This document shows, in pieces, positions 8,453 through 16,355 of a stretch of DNA of 64,000 nt. The notes under the pieces were generated by a model, which worked only from the letters and a program-made list of their open reading frames with translations, searched no databases and was not told the DNA's origin. The translations under genes were made by a program, and so were the position numbers. The stretch is taken from assembly GCA_964593795.1 (NCBI GenBank), contig CAZQJC010000347.1, positions 1 to 64,000 of the forward strand, read 5' to 3'. Numbering within the stretch: position 1 is the first letter of the stretch; the number at the start of each line of letters is the position of its first letter. This DNA comes from JAHFDS01 sp964593795 (GTDB lineage Bacteria > Myxococcota_A > Polyangia > JAHFDS01).

Positions 8453-9439
8453 GTGATCGAGGTCCACGGCCTCTCCAAGCACTTCAAGGTGCACAAGCGG
8501 CCGCCGGGCCTCGGCGCGGCGCTGCGTTCGCTCGTCCATCGCAGCTACGAGACCGTGCGCGCGGTCGAGGACGTGACGTTCTCGATCGCCGCGGGCGCGC
8601 GCGTGGGGTTCCTCGGGCCGAACGGCGCCGGCAAGACCACGACGCTCAAGGTGCTCGCGGGCCTCCTGCACCCCACGGCCGGTCAGGTGCGCGTGCTCGG
8701 GCGCGTGCCGCAGAAGCGCGAGCGCGAGCTGCTCTCGCAGATCACGCTCGTCATGGGGCAGAAGCAGCAGCTCCTGTGGGACCTTCCGCCGTCGGAGACG
8801 TTCGCGATGAACCGCGCGATCTACGACCTCGACGCGCGCACGGCCGAGGAGACGCTCGCGGAGCTGGTGAAGCTGCTCGAGATCGAGGACATCATCGGCA
8901 AGCCCACGCGCAAGCTGTCGCTCGGCGAGCGCATGAAGGCCGAGCTCGCGGCGGCGCTCCTGCACCGGCCGAAGGTGCTGTTCCTCGACGAGCCGACGAT
9001 CGGGCTCGACATCGGCATGCAGGCGACGGTGCGGCGGTTCATCCGCGAGTACAACGAGCGCTTCGGCGCGACCGTGATCCTGACGAGCCACTACATGGAC
9101 GACGTGGCGGCGCTGTGTCCGCGCATCATCGTCATCGACAAGGGGCAGCTCACGTTCGACGGCGCGCTCGACGAGCTCGTGCATCGCATGCGGCCGAGCA
9201 AGCGCGTGCGCGTGCGGCTGTCGCGGCCCGTCGCGCGCGAGGACGCGGCGCGCTTCGGCACGGTGGTGGCGCTCGCGGACGGCGAGGTGACGCTCGACGT
9301 GGACAAGGCCGACGTCGCCGCGTGCCTGAGCGCGATGCTCGGCGCGCTGCCGTGCATGGACCTCACGGTCGAGGACCCGCCGCTCGAGGAGGTGGTGCAG
9401 GACCTGTTCGAGCGCACCCGCGCCGCGAAGGCAACGTGA
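8453..9439 (+). CDS. ABC transporter ATP-binding protein (ABC-2 exporter)
   Basis: 328 residues from a GTG start. Walker A is GPNGAGKTT, the Q-loop region is VMGQKQQLLWDLP, the signature is KLSLGERMKAE, Walker B is VLFLDEPTIGLD and the switch His is in TSHYMDD. The Q-loop GQKQQLLWDLP and YDL segment are typical of ATPases that pair with the PF06182-type (DUF990) ABC-2 permeases, which indeed follow. The stop codon overlaps the next start (GTGA), so translation is probably coupled. Substrate unknown; drug, lipid or polymer export is possible. Confidence 0.95.
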   Translation: MIEVHGLSKHFKVHKRPPGLGAALRSLVHRSYETVRAVEDVTFSIAAGARVGFLGPNGAGKTTTLKVLAGLLHPTAGQVRVLGRVPQKRERELLSQITLVMGQKQQLLWDLPPSETFAMNRAIYDLDARTAEETLAELVKLLEIEDIIGKPTRKLSLGERMKAELAAALLHRPKVLFLDEPTIGLDIGMQATVRRFIREYNERFGATVILTSHYMDDVAALCPRIIVIDKGQLTFDGALDELVHRMRPSKRVRVRLSRPVAREDAARFGTVVALADGEVTLDVDKADVAACLSAMLGALPCMDLTVEDPPLEEVVQDLFERTRAAKAT

Positions 9440-10230
9440 GGGCGCTGCGCGCGCTGCCGACCCTCCTGCGCATCGGCGTCGCCGAGACGGTCGCGTACCG
9501 CGGCGAGTTCATCGTCTGGATGCTGACGACGACGATGCCGCTCGTGATGCTCGCGCTCTGGACGGCCGTCGCGCGCGAGACGCCGATCCCCGGCTTCGGC
9601 GCCGGCCAGCTCACGAGCTACTACCTCGCGACGCTCGTCGTCCGGCAGCTCACGGGCAACTGGATCGTTTGGGAGCTCAACTACGAGATCCGCCTCGGCA
9701 CGCTGTCGATGCGCCTCTTGCGGCCCTTGCACCCGCTGTGGCAGTACGCGGGGCAGCACATGTCGGCCGTGCCCATGCGCGCGCTGGTGTCGGCGCCGAT
9801 CGTGGCGCTGACGATGGCGATCGTGGGTACGGGGGCGTTCACGCACGACGCGGTGCTGCTCGGGTCCTTCGCGCTGTCGGTCGCGCTCGCGTGGGCGCTG
9901 AACTTCCTGGCGATGTCGCTGCTCGGCCTGCTTGCTTTGTATACGGAGCAATCGCTCTCGGCCTTCGACGTGTTCTTCGGCATCTTCGGCGTGCTGTCCG
10001 GCTACCTCATCCCGCTCGAGCTCCTGCCCGGCTGGGTGCGCGCGGTCGCGTCGTGGCTGCCGTTCCGCGGGATGCTGGGGCTGCCGGTGGAGCTCGCGTG
10101 CGGGCGGCTCGGCCACGCGGAGGCGGCCTCGGCGATCGCGCTGCAGGCGGGCTGGGTGGCGATCCTGCTCGTCGCGACGCTCGGCACGTGGCGGCGCGCG
10201 CTGCGGCGCTTCGAGGCGCTGGGAGGATAG
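9436..10230 (+). CDS. ABC-2 family permease, first of pair
   Basis: 264 residues. The GTG at 9436 overlaps the ATPase stop by four bases. The protein has about six membrane segments (for example WMLTTTMPLVMLALW, GSFALSVALAWALNFLAMSLLGLLALY, VFFGIFGVLSGYLIPLELLPG) and the TVAYRGEFIVWML amphipathic N-terminus of the PF06182 family. It would form a heterodimeric channel with the next gene product. Confidence 0.9.
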   Translation: MRALRALPTLLRIGVAETVAYRGEFIVWMLTTTMPLVMLALWTAVARETPIPGFGAGQLTSYYLATLVVRQLTGNWIVWELNYEIRLGTLSMRLLRPLHPLWQYAGQHMSAVPMRALVSAPIVALTMAIVGTGAFTHDAVLLGSFALSVALAWALNFLAMSLLGLLALYTEQSLSAFDVFFGIFGVLSGYLIPLELLPGWVRAVASWLPFRGMLGLPVELACGRLGHAEAASAIALQAGWVAILLVATLGTWRRALRRFEALGG

Positions 10231-10234
10231 GGCG

Positions 10235-11020
10235 ATGGCCGCCACGCGCGTCGCCACCGCCCAGCTCCGCGTCGCGCTCGCGCGCGCGCTGCAGTACCGC
10301 GTGGACTTCATCGTGCGCGGGATGGTGGCGACGTTCTGGGTGTTCTGGAACGTCGTGCCGCTCATGGTCGTGTTCCACGGCCGGCAGAGCGTGGCCGGCT
10401 GGACGTTCGACGAGGCGCTCGTGGTCATGGCGTGGTTCCAGCTCTGCAAGGCGGTGCTCGAGGGTGTCGTCAACCCGGGCCTGGTCGCCGCGGTCGAGCA
10501 CATCCGCCTCGGCACCCTCGACTTCGTCCTGCTCAAGCCCGCGGACGCGCAGCTCCTCCTGTCGACGGCGCAGATCGAGCCGTGGCGCGCGATGGACGTC
10601 CTCGGCGCGATGGTGCTCCTCGTGCGCGCGTTCTGGGGCCTCGGCCACGCGCCCGAGCCGGCGCACGTGGGGGTCGCGGTGGCGCTCCTCCTCGGCTCGG
10701 TGGCCACGCTCTACTCGATCGGGATCCTCGCGGTGTCGGTCGCGTTCTGGGTCGTGCGCATCGGGAACCTCACCTACCTCTTCAACGCGATCTTCGACGC
10801 GGGGCGCTGGCCGGTGCAGGTCTTCCGCGGCTTCTGGCGCATGTTCTTCACGTTCGTGATCCCGCTCGGCCTGATGACCACGTACCCGGCGATGGCGCTC
10901 CTCGGCAAGCTCGAGTCGCGCTCGGCCCTCGGCGCGCTCGGCGGCGCGGCGGCGTTCCTGGTCATCTCGCGCGTCGTCTTCCGGCGCGCGCTGCGGCACT
11001 ACAGCTCCGCGTCGAGCTAG
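10235..11020 (+). CDS. ABC-2 family permease, second of pair
   Basis: 261 residues, starting at ATG 10235 four bases after the previous stop, with GGGAGGA just upstream as ribosome binding site. The N-terminal RALQYRVDFIVRGMVATFW, central VEHIRLGTLDFVLLKPADAQ and terminal FFTFVIPLGLMTTYPAMALLG match PF06182-like permeases. It completes an ATPase-permease-permease operon. Confidence 0.9.
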   Translation: MAATRVATAQLRVALARALQYRVDFIVRGMVATFWVFWNVVPLMVVFHGRQSVAGWTFDEALVVMAWFQLCKAVLEGVVNPGLVAAVEHIRLGTLDFVLLKPADAQLLLSTAQIEPWRAMDVLGAMVLLVRAFWGLGHAPEPAHVGVAVALLLGSVATLYSIGILAVSVAFWVVRIGNLTYLFNAIFDAGRWPVQVFRGFWRMFFTFVIPLGLMTTYPAMALLGKLESRSALGALGGAAAFLVISRVVFRRALRHYSSASS

Positions 11021-11035
11021 CGAGATCAAAGCATG

Positions 11036-11047
11036 TAAGATGCGCGC
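11036..11047 (+). promoter_or_regulatory. Leaderless-type promoter: TAAGAT + 6 nt + GTG
   Basis: TAAGAT at 11036-11041 is followed by six bases and the GTG start at 11048. This is one of nine cases with identical geometry in the window. Confidence 0.55.
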
Positions 11048-11599
11048 GTGGAGGGGCTCGCGCAGATCCGCGGGACGGCGCTCATGTCGCTGCGCGCGTA
11101 CGTCGAGACCACATACGGCGCGGAGGGCTTCGCGCGCGTCCTCGCGGTGCTGTCGGCCGAGGACCGCGACCCTTTCGAGCACATCGTGCTTCCGACCGAG
11201 TGGTACCCGGTGCAGACCTTCATCCGCGCCGTCGACGTGGCCACCGAGCGCTTCGGGCCGGACTTCCCCGAGCGCTACGGCGAGTTCGGCGCGGAGTACG
11301 AGATCGGCAGCTTCTTCCGCTTCATCCTGCGCTTCTCGAACCCGGGCTGGCTGTTCGACCGCGGCATCAAGGTCTGGCGCGGAACGCACAGCTCGGGCAC
11401 CTGGGAGCTCGAGCGCGGCGAGCGCTACGTGCGCGGGGCCCTCTCGAACTTCGCGATCCTGAACCCGCGCTACTGCAAGGTGCTCGCGGGCTGGTTCCGG
11501 CGCGCGGCGCTGATGACGGGCGCGAAATCGGTCAAGATCGAGCACCCGCAGTGCCGCTGCAAGGGCGCGCCGGCCTGCTCCTTCGAGCTCTCCTGGTAG
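11048..11599 (+). CDS. Small myxobacterial protein, TIGR02265/DUF2378-like
   Basis: 183 residues from GTG 11048. It resembles the paralogous family known mainly from Myxococcus: GTALMSLRAYVETTYG at the N-terminus, a helical middle, then GTWELERGERYVRGALSNFAILNPRYCKVLAGWF and a terminal Cys motif, HPQCRCKGAPACSFEL. The C-terminal Cys spacing recalls V4R/heme-NO-type small-molecule binding domains, so a sensor or binding role is possible; the family has no firmly established function. It carries its own promoter-like hexamer and lies just after the ABC operon. Confidence 0.7.
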   Translation: MEGLAQIRGTALMSLRAYVETTYGAEGFARVLAVLSAEDRDPFEHIVLPTEWYPVQTFIRAVDVATERFGPDFPERYGEFGAEYEIGSFFRFILRFSNPGWLFDRGIKVWRGTHSSGTWELERGERYVRGALSNFAILNPRYCKVLAGWFRRAALMTGAKSVKIEHPQCRCKGAPACSFELSW

Positions 11600-11859
11600 A
11601 GCGATTCGTCACCTCTCGGAGAAGAGAACGCCAGGGCCGCCAGGCACGCCAGTCGGACATCGCCTGGCTGTCGCGGCGAGTAGCCGGCGGTCGTGCAGGG
11701 AACGACGCTGGCCGGGCGCAGCGGCAGCCACAAGCCGGGCTGGCGGCCCTTGCGGCCCTGGCGTTCTCCTTTCCGTGGCCCGGCGGAGATATATCCGCTC
11801 AGGCGGATGTGTAGAATCATGAGGGCGGCCCTTGCGGCCCTGGCGTTCTCTCGATCCCG
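11600..11859. repeat. Intergenic region with inverted and direct copies of a 27-bp repeat
   Basis: This 260-bp spacer between convergent genes holds three copies of a repeat with core GAGAACGCCAGGGCCGC: one in plus orientation at 11624-11640 and two in minus orientation at 11752-11768 and 11834-11850. The two minus copies agree over 27 bases (11742-11768 and 11824-11850), 82 bp apart. Opposed copies could fold into a hairpin and terminate both flanking genes. No coding potential was recognised. Confidence 0.85.
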
Positions 11860-13245
11860 CTACTCGTCGTCGTCAGCGCCCTGGCCGCGCTCGCGGTTGG
11901 CCATGCGCGAGAGGGTGCGGCGGTCGACGCCGAGGATCTCGGCGGCGCGCGTGCGGTTGCCGCCGGTGCGCTCGAGGACGCGGCTGACGTAGCGGCGCGT
12001 GAGCTCGTCGAGCGTCGGCCAGTCGTCGGCGGGGGCGGCCTGCGGCAGGGGCTGCGGCGAGGTCCCGGCGCGTACGTCCTCGGGCAGGTCGTCCTTGACG
12101 ATGCCCCCCGGGCGGGCGACGGCGAGCGCGCGCTGCACCACGTTCTCGAGCTCGCGCACGTTGCCGGGCCAGGCGTACGCGCAGAGCGCCGCGAGGGCGT
12201 CAGGCGCCACGGGCGGCACGGCCACGCCGGCCTTCTCGGCGGCGATCGCGAGGAAGTGCGCCACGAGCGGCGGGATGTCCTCGCGGCGATCGCGCAGCGG
12301 GGGCACGCGCAGGGTGACGACGTTGAGGCGGTAGTAGAGGTCGCTGCGGAACTGGCCCGTGGCGACGAGGGGCTCGAGATCGCGGTTGGTGGCGCCGATG
12401 ACGCGCACGTCGACCTTGACCGGGCCGCCGCCGACGCGGCGGATCTCGCCCTCCTGCAGGACGCGCAGGAGCTCGCCCTGCATCTTCGGCGAGACGTGGC
12501 CGATCTCGTCGAGGAACAGCGTGCCGTTCGTGGCCTCCTCGAACAGGCCCCGCCGGTCGGCCACCGCGCCGGTGAAGGCGCCGCGCACGTGGCCGAAGAG
12601 CTCGCTCTCGAGGAGCGTCTCGGGGAGCGCCGCGCAGTTGACGGCCACGAAGGGACCCGCCGCGCGCGTGCTGCGCGCGTGGACCGTGCGCGCGACCAGC
12701 TCCTTGCCGCTGCCGCTCTCGCCGATGACGAGCACCGTGATGCTCGAGGCCGCGATCTGCGCGATCGTCTTGTAGAGCTCGATCATCGGCGCGGCGTGCG
12801 CGACCACGGCGCCGGCGCGGTGCGGGCGGCCGTCGGGGCGCGCGCGGGTCTCCCCGAGGCGGGCGCGCTCGATGGCGTGCTCGAGCGTCGCGCGCAGCTT
12901 GCGCACGTCGAGGGGCTTGGTGACGTAGTCGTACGCCCCCTTGTCGACCGCGCGCATGGCGGCGTCGACGTCGCCGAAGGCCGTCATGAGCACGATGGGC
13001 ACCGCGTCGCCCGCGCGGCGGAAGGCCTCGAGCACGTCGAAGCCGCCGGCCTGCGGCATCTGCACGTCCGACACGACGGCGTCGAGGCCGTGGCGCGTGC
13101 CCGCGAGCGCGATGGCGTGGCTGCCATCGTCGACCTCCCGCACGTCGTAGCCGGACTGCGCCAGCACCTGCGCCAGCAGCCCGCGCGCCTCGTCGTCGTC
13201 GTCGACGAGCAAGACGACGGGCCTTCTCGCGGCGCGCTCGGTCAC
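11860..13245 (-). CDS. Sigma-54-dependent response regulator (NtrC/AtoC type)
   Basis: 461 residues. Receiver domain 1-120 with acidic pocket VDDDDEA, phospho-acceptor D60 in VVSDVQMP, and TKPLD. AAA+ domain about 145-380: Walker A GESGSGKE, intact sigma-54 contact loop GAFTGA, Walker B GTLFLDEIG, arginine-finger region FRSDLYYRLNVV, and the WPGNVRELENV helix. C-terminal Fis-type HTH: NRTRAAEILGVDRRTLSRM. It would activate sigma-54 promoters after phosphorylation. No histidine kinase gene is adjacent, so the partner is unknown; it is the last gene of a leftward operon whose start is one base after the upstream stop. Targets cannot be inferred. Confidence 0.95.
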   Translation of the reverse strand: MTERAARRPVVLLVDDDDEARGLLAQVLAQSGYDVREVDDGSHAIALAGTRHGLDAVVSDVQMPQAGGFDVLEAFRRAGDAVPIVLMTAFGDVDAAMRAVDKGAYDYVTKPLDVRKLRATLEHAIERARLGETRARPDGRPHRAGAVVAHAAPMIELYKTIAQIAASSITVLVIGESGSGKELVARTVHARSTRAAGPFVAVNCAALPETLLESELFGHVRGAFTGAVADRRGLFEEATNGTLFLDEIGHVSPKMQGELLRVLQEGEIRRVGGGPVKVDVRVIGATNRDLEPLVATGQFRSDLYYRLNVVTLRVPPLRDRREDIPPLVAHFLAIAAEKAGVAVPPVAPDALAALCAYAWPGNVRELENVVQRALAVARPGGIVKDDLPEDVRAGTSPQPLPQAAPADDWPTLDELTRRYVSRVLERTGGNRTRAAEILGVDRRTLSRMANRERGQGADDDE

Positions 13246-13246
13246 G

Positions 13247-13852
13247 TCACTTGCTCGGCGGCACGAAGATCGTGGTCAGGAGGAAGTCGTGCGAGCCCTC
13301 GACGTCCTGGGGACCCATCGGGATCTCGAAGCCGTTGACCTTCTCGCGCGCGCAGCGGATGGAGTTCGGGTGCGCGAGCAGCGTCCCGAACATCTCGGGC
13401 GGCGACGACATCCTGACCTTGCCGCCGCGCGCCTCCACGTGCAGGCGGATCATCGCGCTGTCCATCGCCTGCGGGGGCACGCCGCGGAAGCACTCGCCGA
13501 CGAGGTGGTAGAAGCGCGCCTCGACGGCGTTCTTCGTGAACGGCTTGATCGGCGGCGGCGCGCGCTCGGGGATGCGGTTCGTGATGCCGACGGCGCGCTC
13601 CTCGGGCGTGGGATCGCGGTACTTCACGGCGCCCGTGAACATCGGCCTGACCTCGGGGGCCCCACCGGCGCCCGCGTCGGGCAGCACGGCGCGCGGGCGG
13701 AGCTGGAACTTCGGCTTGCCGGCGGCCGCCACCGGCGCGTCCGGGCTCTCGGCGGGCTTCTTGAGCTGCCAGATGAGGAGCGCGGCGAGGCCGGCGAGCG
13801 TGATGCCCCCGAGCGCGAGTGCGATCTTGCTGCTCTTTCCGGCCGAAGGCAT
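13247..13852 (-). CDS. Membrane-anchored hypothetical protein
   Basis: 201 residues. One N-terminal membrane segment (IALALGGITLAGLAALLIW) then a Pro/Ala linker and a folded C-terminal region from about residue 110 (ARFYHLVGECFRGVPP, IRLHVEARGGKVRMSS, SIRCAREKVNGFEIPMG) that resembles a TonB/AgmX-like small domain with two Cys. A very good Shine-Dalgarno, AAGGAGAGGGA, precedes the ATG. It lies between birA and the sigma-54 regulator, separated from the regulator by one base. Function unknown; an envelope-linked role is likely. Confidence 0.8.
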   Translation of the reverse strand: MPSAGKSSKIALALGGITLAGLAALLIWQLKKPAESPDAPVAAAGKPKFQLRPRAVLPDAGAGGAPEVRPMFTGAVKYRDPTPEERAVGITNRIPERAPPPIKPFTKNAVEARFYHLVGECFRGVPPQAMDSAMIRLHVEARGGKVRMSSPPEMFGTLLAHPNSIRCAREKVNGFEIPMGPQDVEGSHDFLLTTIFVPPSK

Positions 13853-13861
13853 TCCCTCTCC

Positions 13862-14761
13862 TTACACCAGGATGACCTCGCCGGCCACCACGCGACGGAG
13901 ACCGTCGGCGGTCTCGAGCCGGAGCGCCCCGTCGTCGTCCAACCCGGCGATGCGCCCGTGCATTCCCTCGGCGGTGCGGATCTCCCGACCGAGGCCCACG
14001 AGCCGCGGCGTCACCGCGGCCACGACGGGGGTGGGGCCGTCGGCGAGGAAGCGGTCGATCCAGACCTCGAGCCGGCCGAGCACGCTCGCGAGCGCGTCGG
14101 TGCGGTCGTGCTCGTGGCCCGTCTCGAGCAGGAGCGAGGTCGCGATGGCCGCGATCTCCGGCGGCAGCTCGCGCTGGTTCACGTTCAGGCCCACGCCGAC
14201 GATGGCGAACGAGAGGCCCGCGCTCGAGGTCGCGCTCTCGACGAGGATGCCCGAGAGCTTGCGTGGGGCGTGGACGGGCCCGGCCGCGCTACCCGAGGCG
14301 AGGACGTCGTTCGGCCACTTGACCCCCGCGCGCACCCCGGCGGCCTCGGCGGCCTCGGCGACGGCGAGCCCGCAGGCGAGCGCGATCGGCGGGAGCGCCG
14401 CGGGCGTGAGCTGCGGGCGCAGCAGGATGGAGAAGTAGAGGTTCGCGCCGGCCGGTGACTGCCACACGCGGCCCTGCCGGCCGCGCCCGGCCGTCTGCCG
14501 GTCGGCCACGAGGACGAAGCCGTGCGGCGCGCCGCTCCGCGCGAGCCTGCCGATCTCGTCGCTGGTGGAGGTCGTCTCGCCGAGCGCGGCGAAGCCGGCC
14601 TTGCCGAGCCAGCGGGTCTCGAGGCGGAGCGGGGTCTCGAGGAGGTCGGCCGGTGCGATGGCTACTTCTCTGGGGCGAGCTCGAGCTCGAGCGAGAGGTC
14701 CACGGCGCGCGCGGAGTGCGTGAGCGCGCCCGACGAGATGAGGTCCACGCCGAGCGCGCAC
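13862..14761 (-). CDS. birA: Biotin--[acetyl-CoA-carboxylase] ligase
   Basis: Class I (no HTH) biotin protein ligase: LGETTSTSDEIGRLA, then the biotinyl-AMP loop GRGRQGRVWQSPAGANLYFSILL, KWPNDVL, KLSGILVE, VGVGLNVN, and a C-terminal SH3-like domain. It attaches biotin to carboxylase carrier proteins. The start is uncertain: the only NTG codon in frame before the catalytic core is the GTG at 14761, which lies inside nadC and would add about 35 Arg-rich residues read from another frame. An ATC at 14651, just after the nadC stop and preceded by GAGAAG, is a possible non-standard start. It belongs to the HAD-nadC-birA operon. Confidence 0.88.
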   Translation of the reverse strand: MRARRGPHLVGRAHALRARRGPLARARARPREVAIAPADLLETPLRLETRWLGKAGFAALGETTSTSDEIGRLARSGAPHGFVLVADRQTAGRGRQGRVWQSPAGANLYFSILLRPQLTPAALPPIALACGLAVAEAAEAAGVRAGVKWPNDVLASGSAAGPVHAPRKLSGILVESATSSAGLSFAIVGVGLNVNQRELPPEIAAIATSLLLETGHEHDRTDALASVLGRLEVWIDRFLADGPTPVVAAVTPRLVGLGREIRTAEGMHGRIAGLDDDGALRLETADGLRRVVAGEVILV

Positions 14762-15513
14762 AGGCGCGGGATGCGCTCGAGCGTCACGCCCCCGGAGACC
14801 TCGACGAGCGCGCGGCCGCCCACGCGGCGGACCGCCTCACCGACGTCGGCGTCGCCCATGTTGTCGAGGAGGACGATCTCGGCCTTCGCGGCGAGGGCCT
14901 CGTCGAGCTCGGCCAGCGTCTTGACCTCGACCTCGATGCGAAGGGGATGCGGCGCATGCGCACGTGCACGCGCGACGGCCGCCGCGACGCCGCCCGCCGC
15001 GACCACGTGGTTGTCCTTGATGAGGATGCCGCTCGCGAGGTCCGCGCGGTGGTTGGCGCAGCCGCCCGCGACCACGGCTGCCTTCTCGAGCGCCCGCCAG
15101 CCGGGCGTCGTCTTGCGCGTGTCGACCACGCGCGTCTTCGAGCCCTTGCACGCCTCGGCGTAGCGGCGCGCCTGAGTGGCCACGCCCGAGAGGCGCTGCA
15201 GGAAGTTGAGCGCGGTGCGCTCGGCGCCGAGGAGCGCGGCCGCGCTGCCGGTCACCTCGAAGGGGCGGTCGCCCGGCGCGAGCGCATCCCCGTCCTTGTT
15301 GCGGCGCACAAAACGGCCCCTGGCATCGACGCGCTCGAACACGCGCTCGGCCAGGTCGAGGCCGAAGAGCACGAGCGGCTCCTTGGCCAGGGCATACGCG
15401 GAGGCGGCCAGGCCCGGCGCCACGACGGCCTCGGTGGTGACGTCTCCTCGGCCGAGGTCCTCCTCGAGGGCGAGCTCGATCAGGCGTTCGACGTGCGGTG
15501 CGAGCATCGGCAT
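14662..15513 (-). CDS. nadC: Nicotinate-nucleotide diphosphorylase (carboxylating)
   Basis: 283 residues, normal for the family. Quinolinate phosphoribosyltransferase signatures are present in order: EDLGRGDVTTEA, ERTALNFLQRLSGVAT, VDTRKTTPG, the GGCANHRADL substrate loop, ILIKDNH, EVEVKTLAEL, IVLLDNM and the EVSGGV phosphate site. It converts quinolinate and PRPP to nicotinate mononucleotide, in de novo NAD synthesis, in the cytosol. A downstream in-frame ATG at 15507 is an alternative start. The upstream HAD gene ends 16 bp away. Confidence 0.96.
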   Translation of the reverse strand: MPMLAPHVERLIELALEEDLGRGDVTTEAVVAPGLAASAYALAKEPLVLFGLDLAERVFERVDARGRFVRRNKDGDALAPGDRPFEVTGSAAALLGAERTALNFLQRLSGVATQARRYAEACKGSKTRVVDTRKTTPGWRALEKAAVVAGGCANHRADLASGILIKDNHVVAAGGVAAAVARARAHAPHPLRIEVEVKTLAELDEALAAKAEIVLLDNMGDADVGEAVRRVGGRALVEVSGGVTLERIPRLCALGVDLISSGALTHSARAVDLSLELELAPEK

Positions 15514-15529
15514 GCGGTGGGCTCCGGGG

Positions 15530-16180
15530 TCACCAGCGCTCGATGGGCCAGCCCGTGCGGCGGGCGTGGCGCCGGAGGCGCGGATCGGGGTTGACGACCA
15601 CCGGCTTGCCGGCGCGGGCCAGCATCGGCAGATCGGTGTAGCTGTCCGAGTAGAAGAAGCTCTGGCCGAGGTCGACGCCGTGCTCGAGGGCGAAGCGCTC
15701 GGCCCAGTAGATCTTGCCGCGGCCGAAGCACACGGGGCGCTCGATGCGGCCGGTGAAGCGGCCCGCCTCGACGCCGAGGCGCGTGCAGAGCACGTGCGGG
15801 ATGTCGAGGACGCGCGCGAGCTGCTCGGTCACGTACGGCGTGGACGACGACAGGATCGCGAGCACGTGGCCCTCGGCGCGGTGGTGCTCGACCGCGGCGC
15901 GCGCGCTCGGCGTGATCGACGGCACGAGCTCCTCGAGGAACTCGGTGCACTTCTGCCACATCGCGGCCTCGTCCTCACCGTGCATGCCCGCGACCACGCG
16001 CTCGGAGATGCGGGCGTAGTCGAGCACGCCGAAGCGATACTCGAGCAGCCACCCGACGGCGCGCAGCGTGCGGTACGTCGAGATCTCCCCGCGGCGCCGC
16101 AGGAATCGTACCCACCGCTCGCCCGAGTTGCAGGCGAGCAGCGTCCGGTCCATGTCGAAGAAAGCGGCGACGCGGCGCAC
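15530..16180 (-). CDS. HAD-IB family phosphatase (SerB/CicA-like)
   Basis: 216 residues from GTG 16180. HAD motif I is FFDMDRTLL (nucleophile plus acid/base Asp), motif II ILSSSTPYV, motif III Lys in GRGKIYW and motif IV SDSYTDLPML. The helical cap between motifs I and II and the overall length fit subfamily IB, which includes phosphoserine phosphatase and CicA-type morphology regulators. Substrate not known. It is the first gene of the leftward operon and has a promoter-like TAGGCT six bases upstream. Confidence 0.9.
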   Translation of the reverse strand: MRRVAAFFDMDRTLLACNSGERWVRFLRRRGEISTYRTLRAVGWLLEYRFGVLDYARISERVVAGMHGEDEAAMWQKCTEFLEELVPSITPSARAAVEHHRAEGHVLAILSSSTPYVTEQLARVLDIPHVLCTRLGVEAGRFTGRIERPVCFGRGKIYWAERFALEHGVDLGQSFFYSDSYTDLPMLARAGKPVVVNPDPRLRRHARRTGWPIERW

Positions 16181-16192
16181 CTCGGGAGCCTA
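16181..16192 (-). promoter_or_regulatory. Leaderless-type promoter: TAGGCT + 6 nt + GTG
   Basis: On the minus strand TAGGCT (16192-16187) is followed by CCCGAG and the GTG start at 16180. It would drive the HAD-nadC-birA-regulator operon. Confidence 0.55.
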
Positions 16193-16193
16193 T

Positions 16194-16270
16194 CAGGCTT
16201 CAGGCTTCAGGCTTCAGGCTTCAGGCTTCAGGCTTCAGGCTTCAGGCTTCAGGCTTCAGGCTTCAGGCTT
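16194..16270. repeat. Heptanucleotide tandem repeat (caggctt) x11
   Basis: Eleven perfect caggctt units followed by one degenerate unit (caggctc, 16271-16277), directly upstream of the leftward operon promoter and within the divergent spacer to the kinase gene. A unit of seven is not a multiple of three, and the array is not in a gene. Length changes could vary promoter spacing for the kinase, which is an inference. Confidence 0.97.
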
Positions 16271-16355
16271 CAGGCTCGGAGCTCGTGATCGGATCCGTTC
16301 CGGCCGAAGCCCGAAGCCCGTAGCCCTCTGATTGTGGTCCGCCGTCCGCTGGACC

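Noticed and set aside
16194..16277. CRISPR-like array or repeat-encoded peptide (QASGFRL) at the heptamer repeat
   Set aside because: Units are seven bases with no spacers, and the frame has no start signal or continuation.
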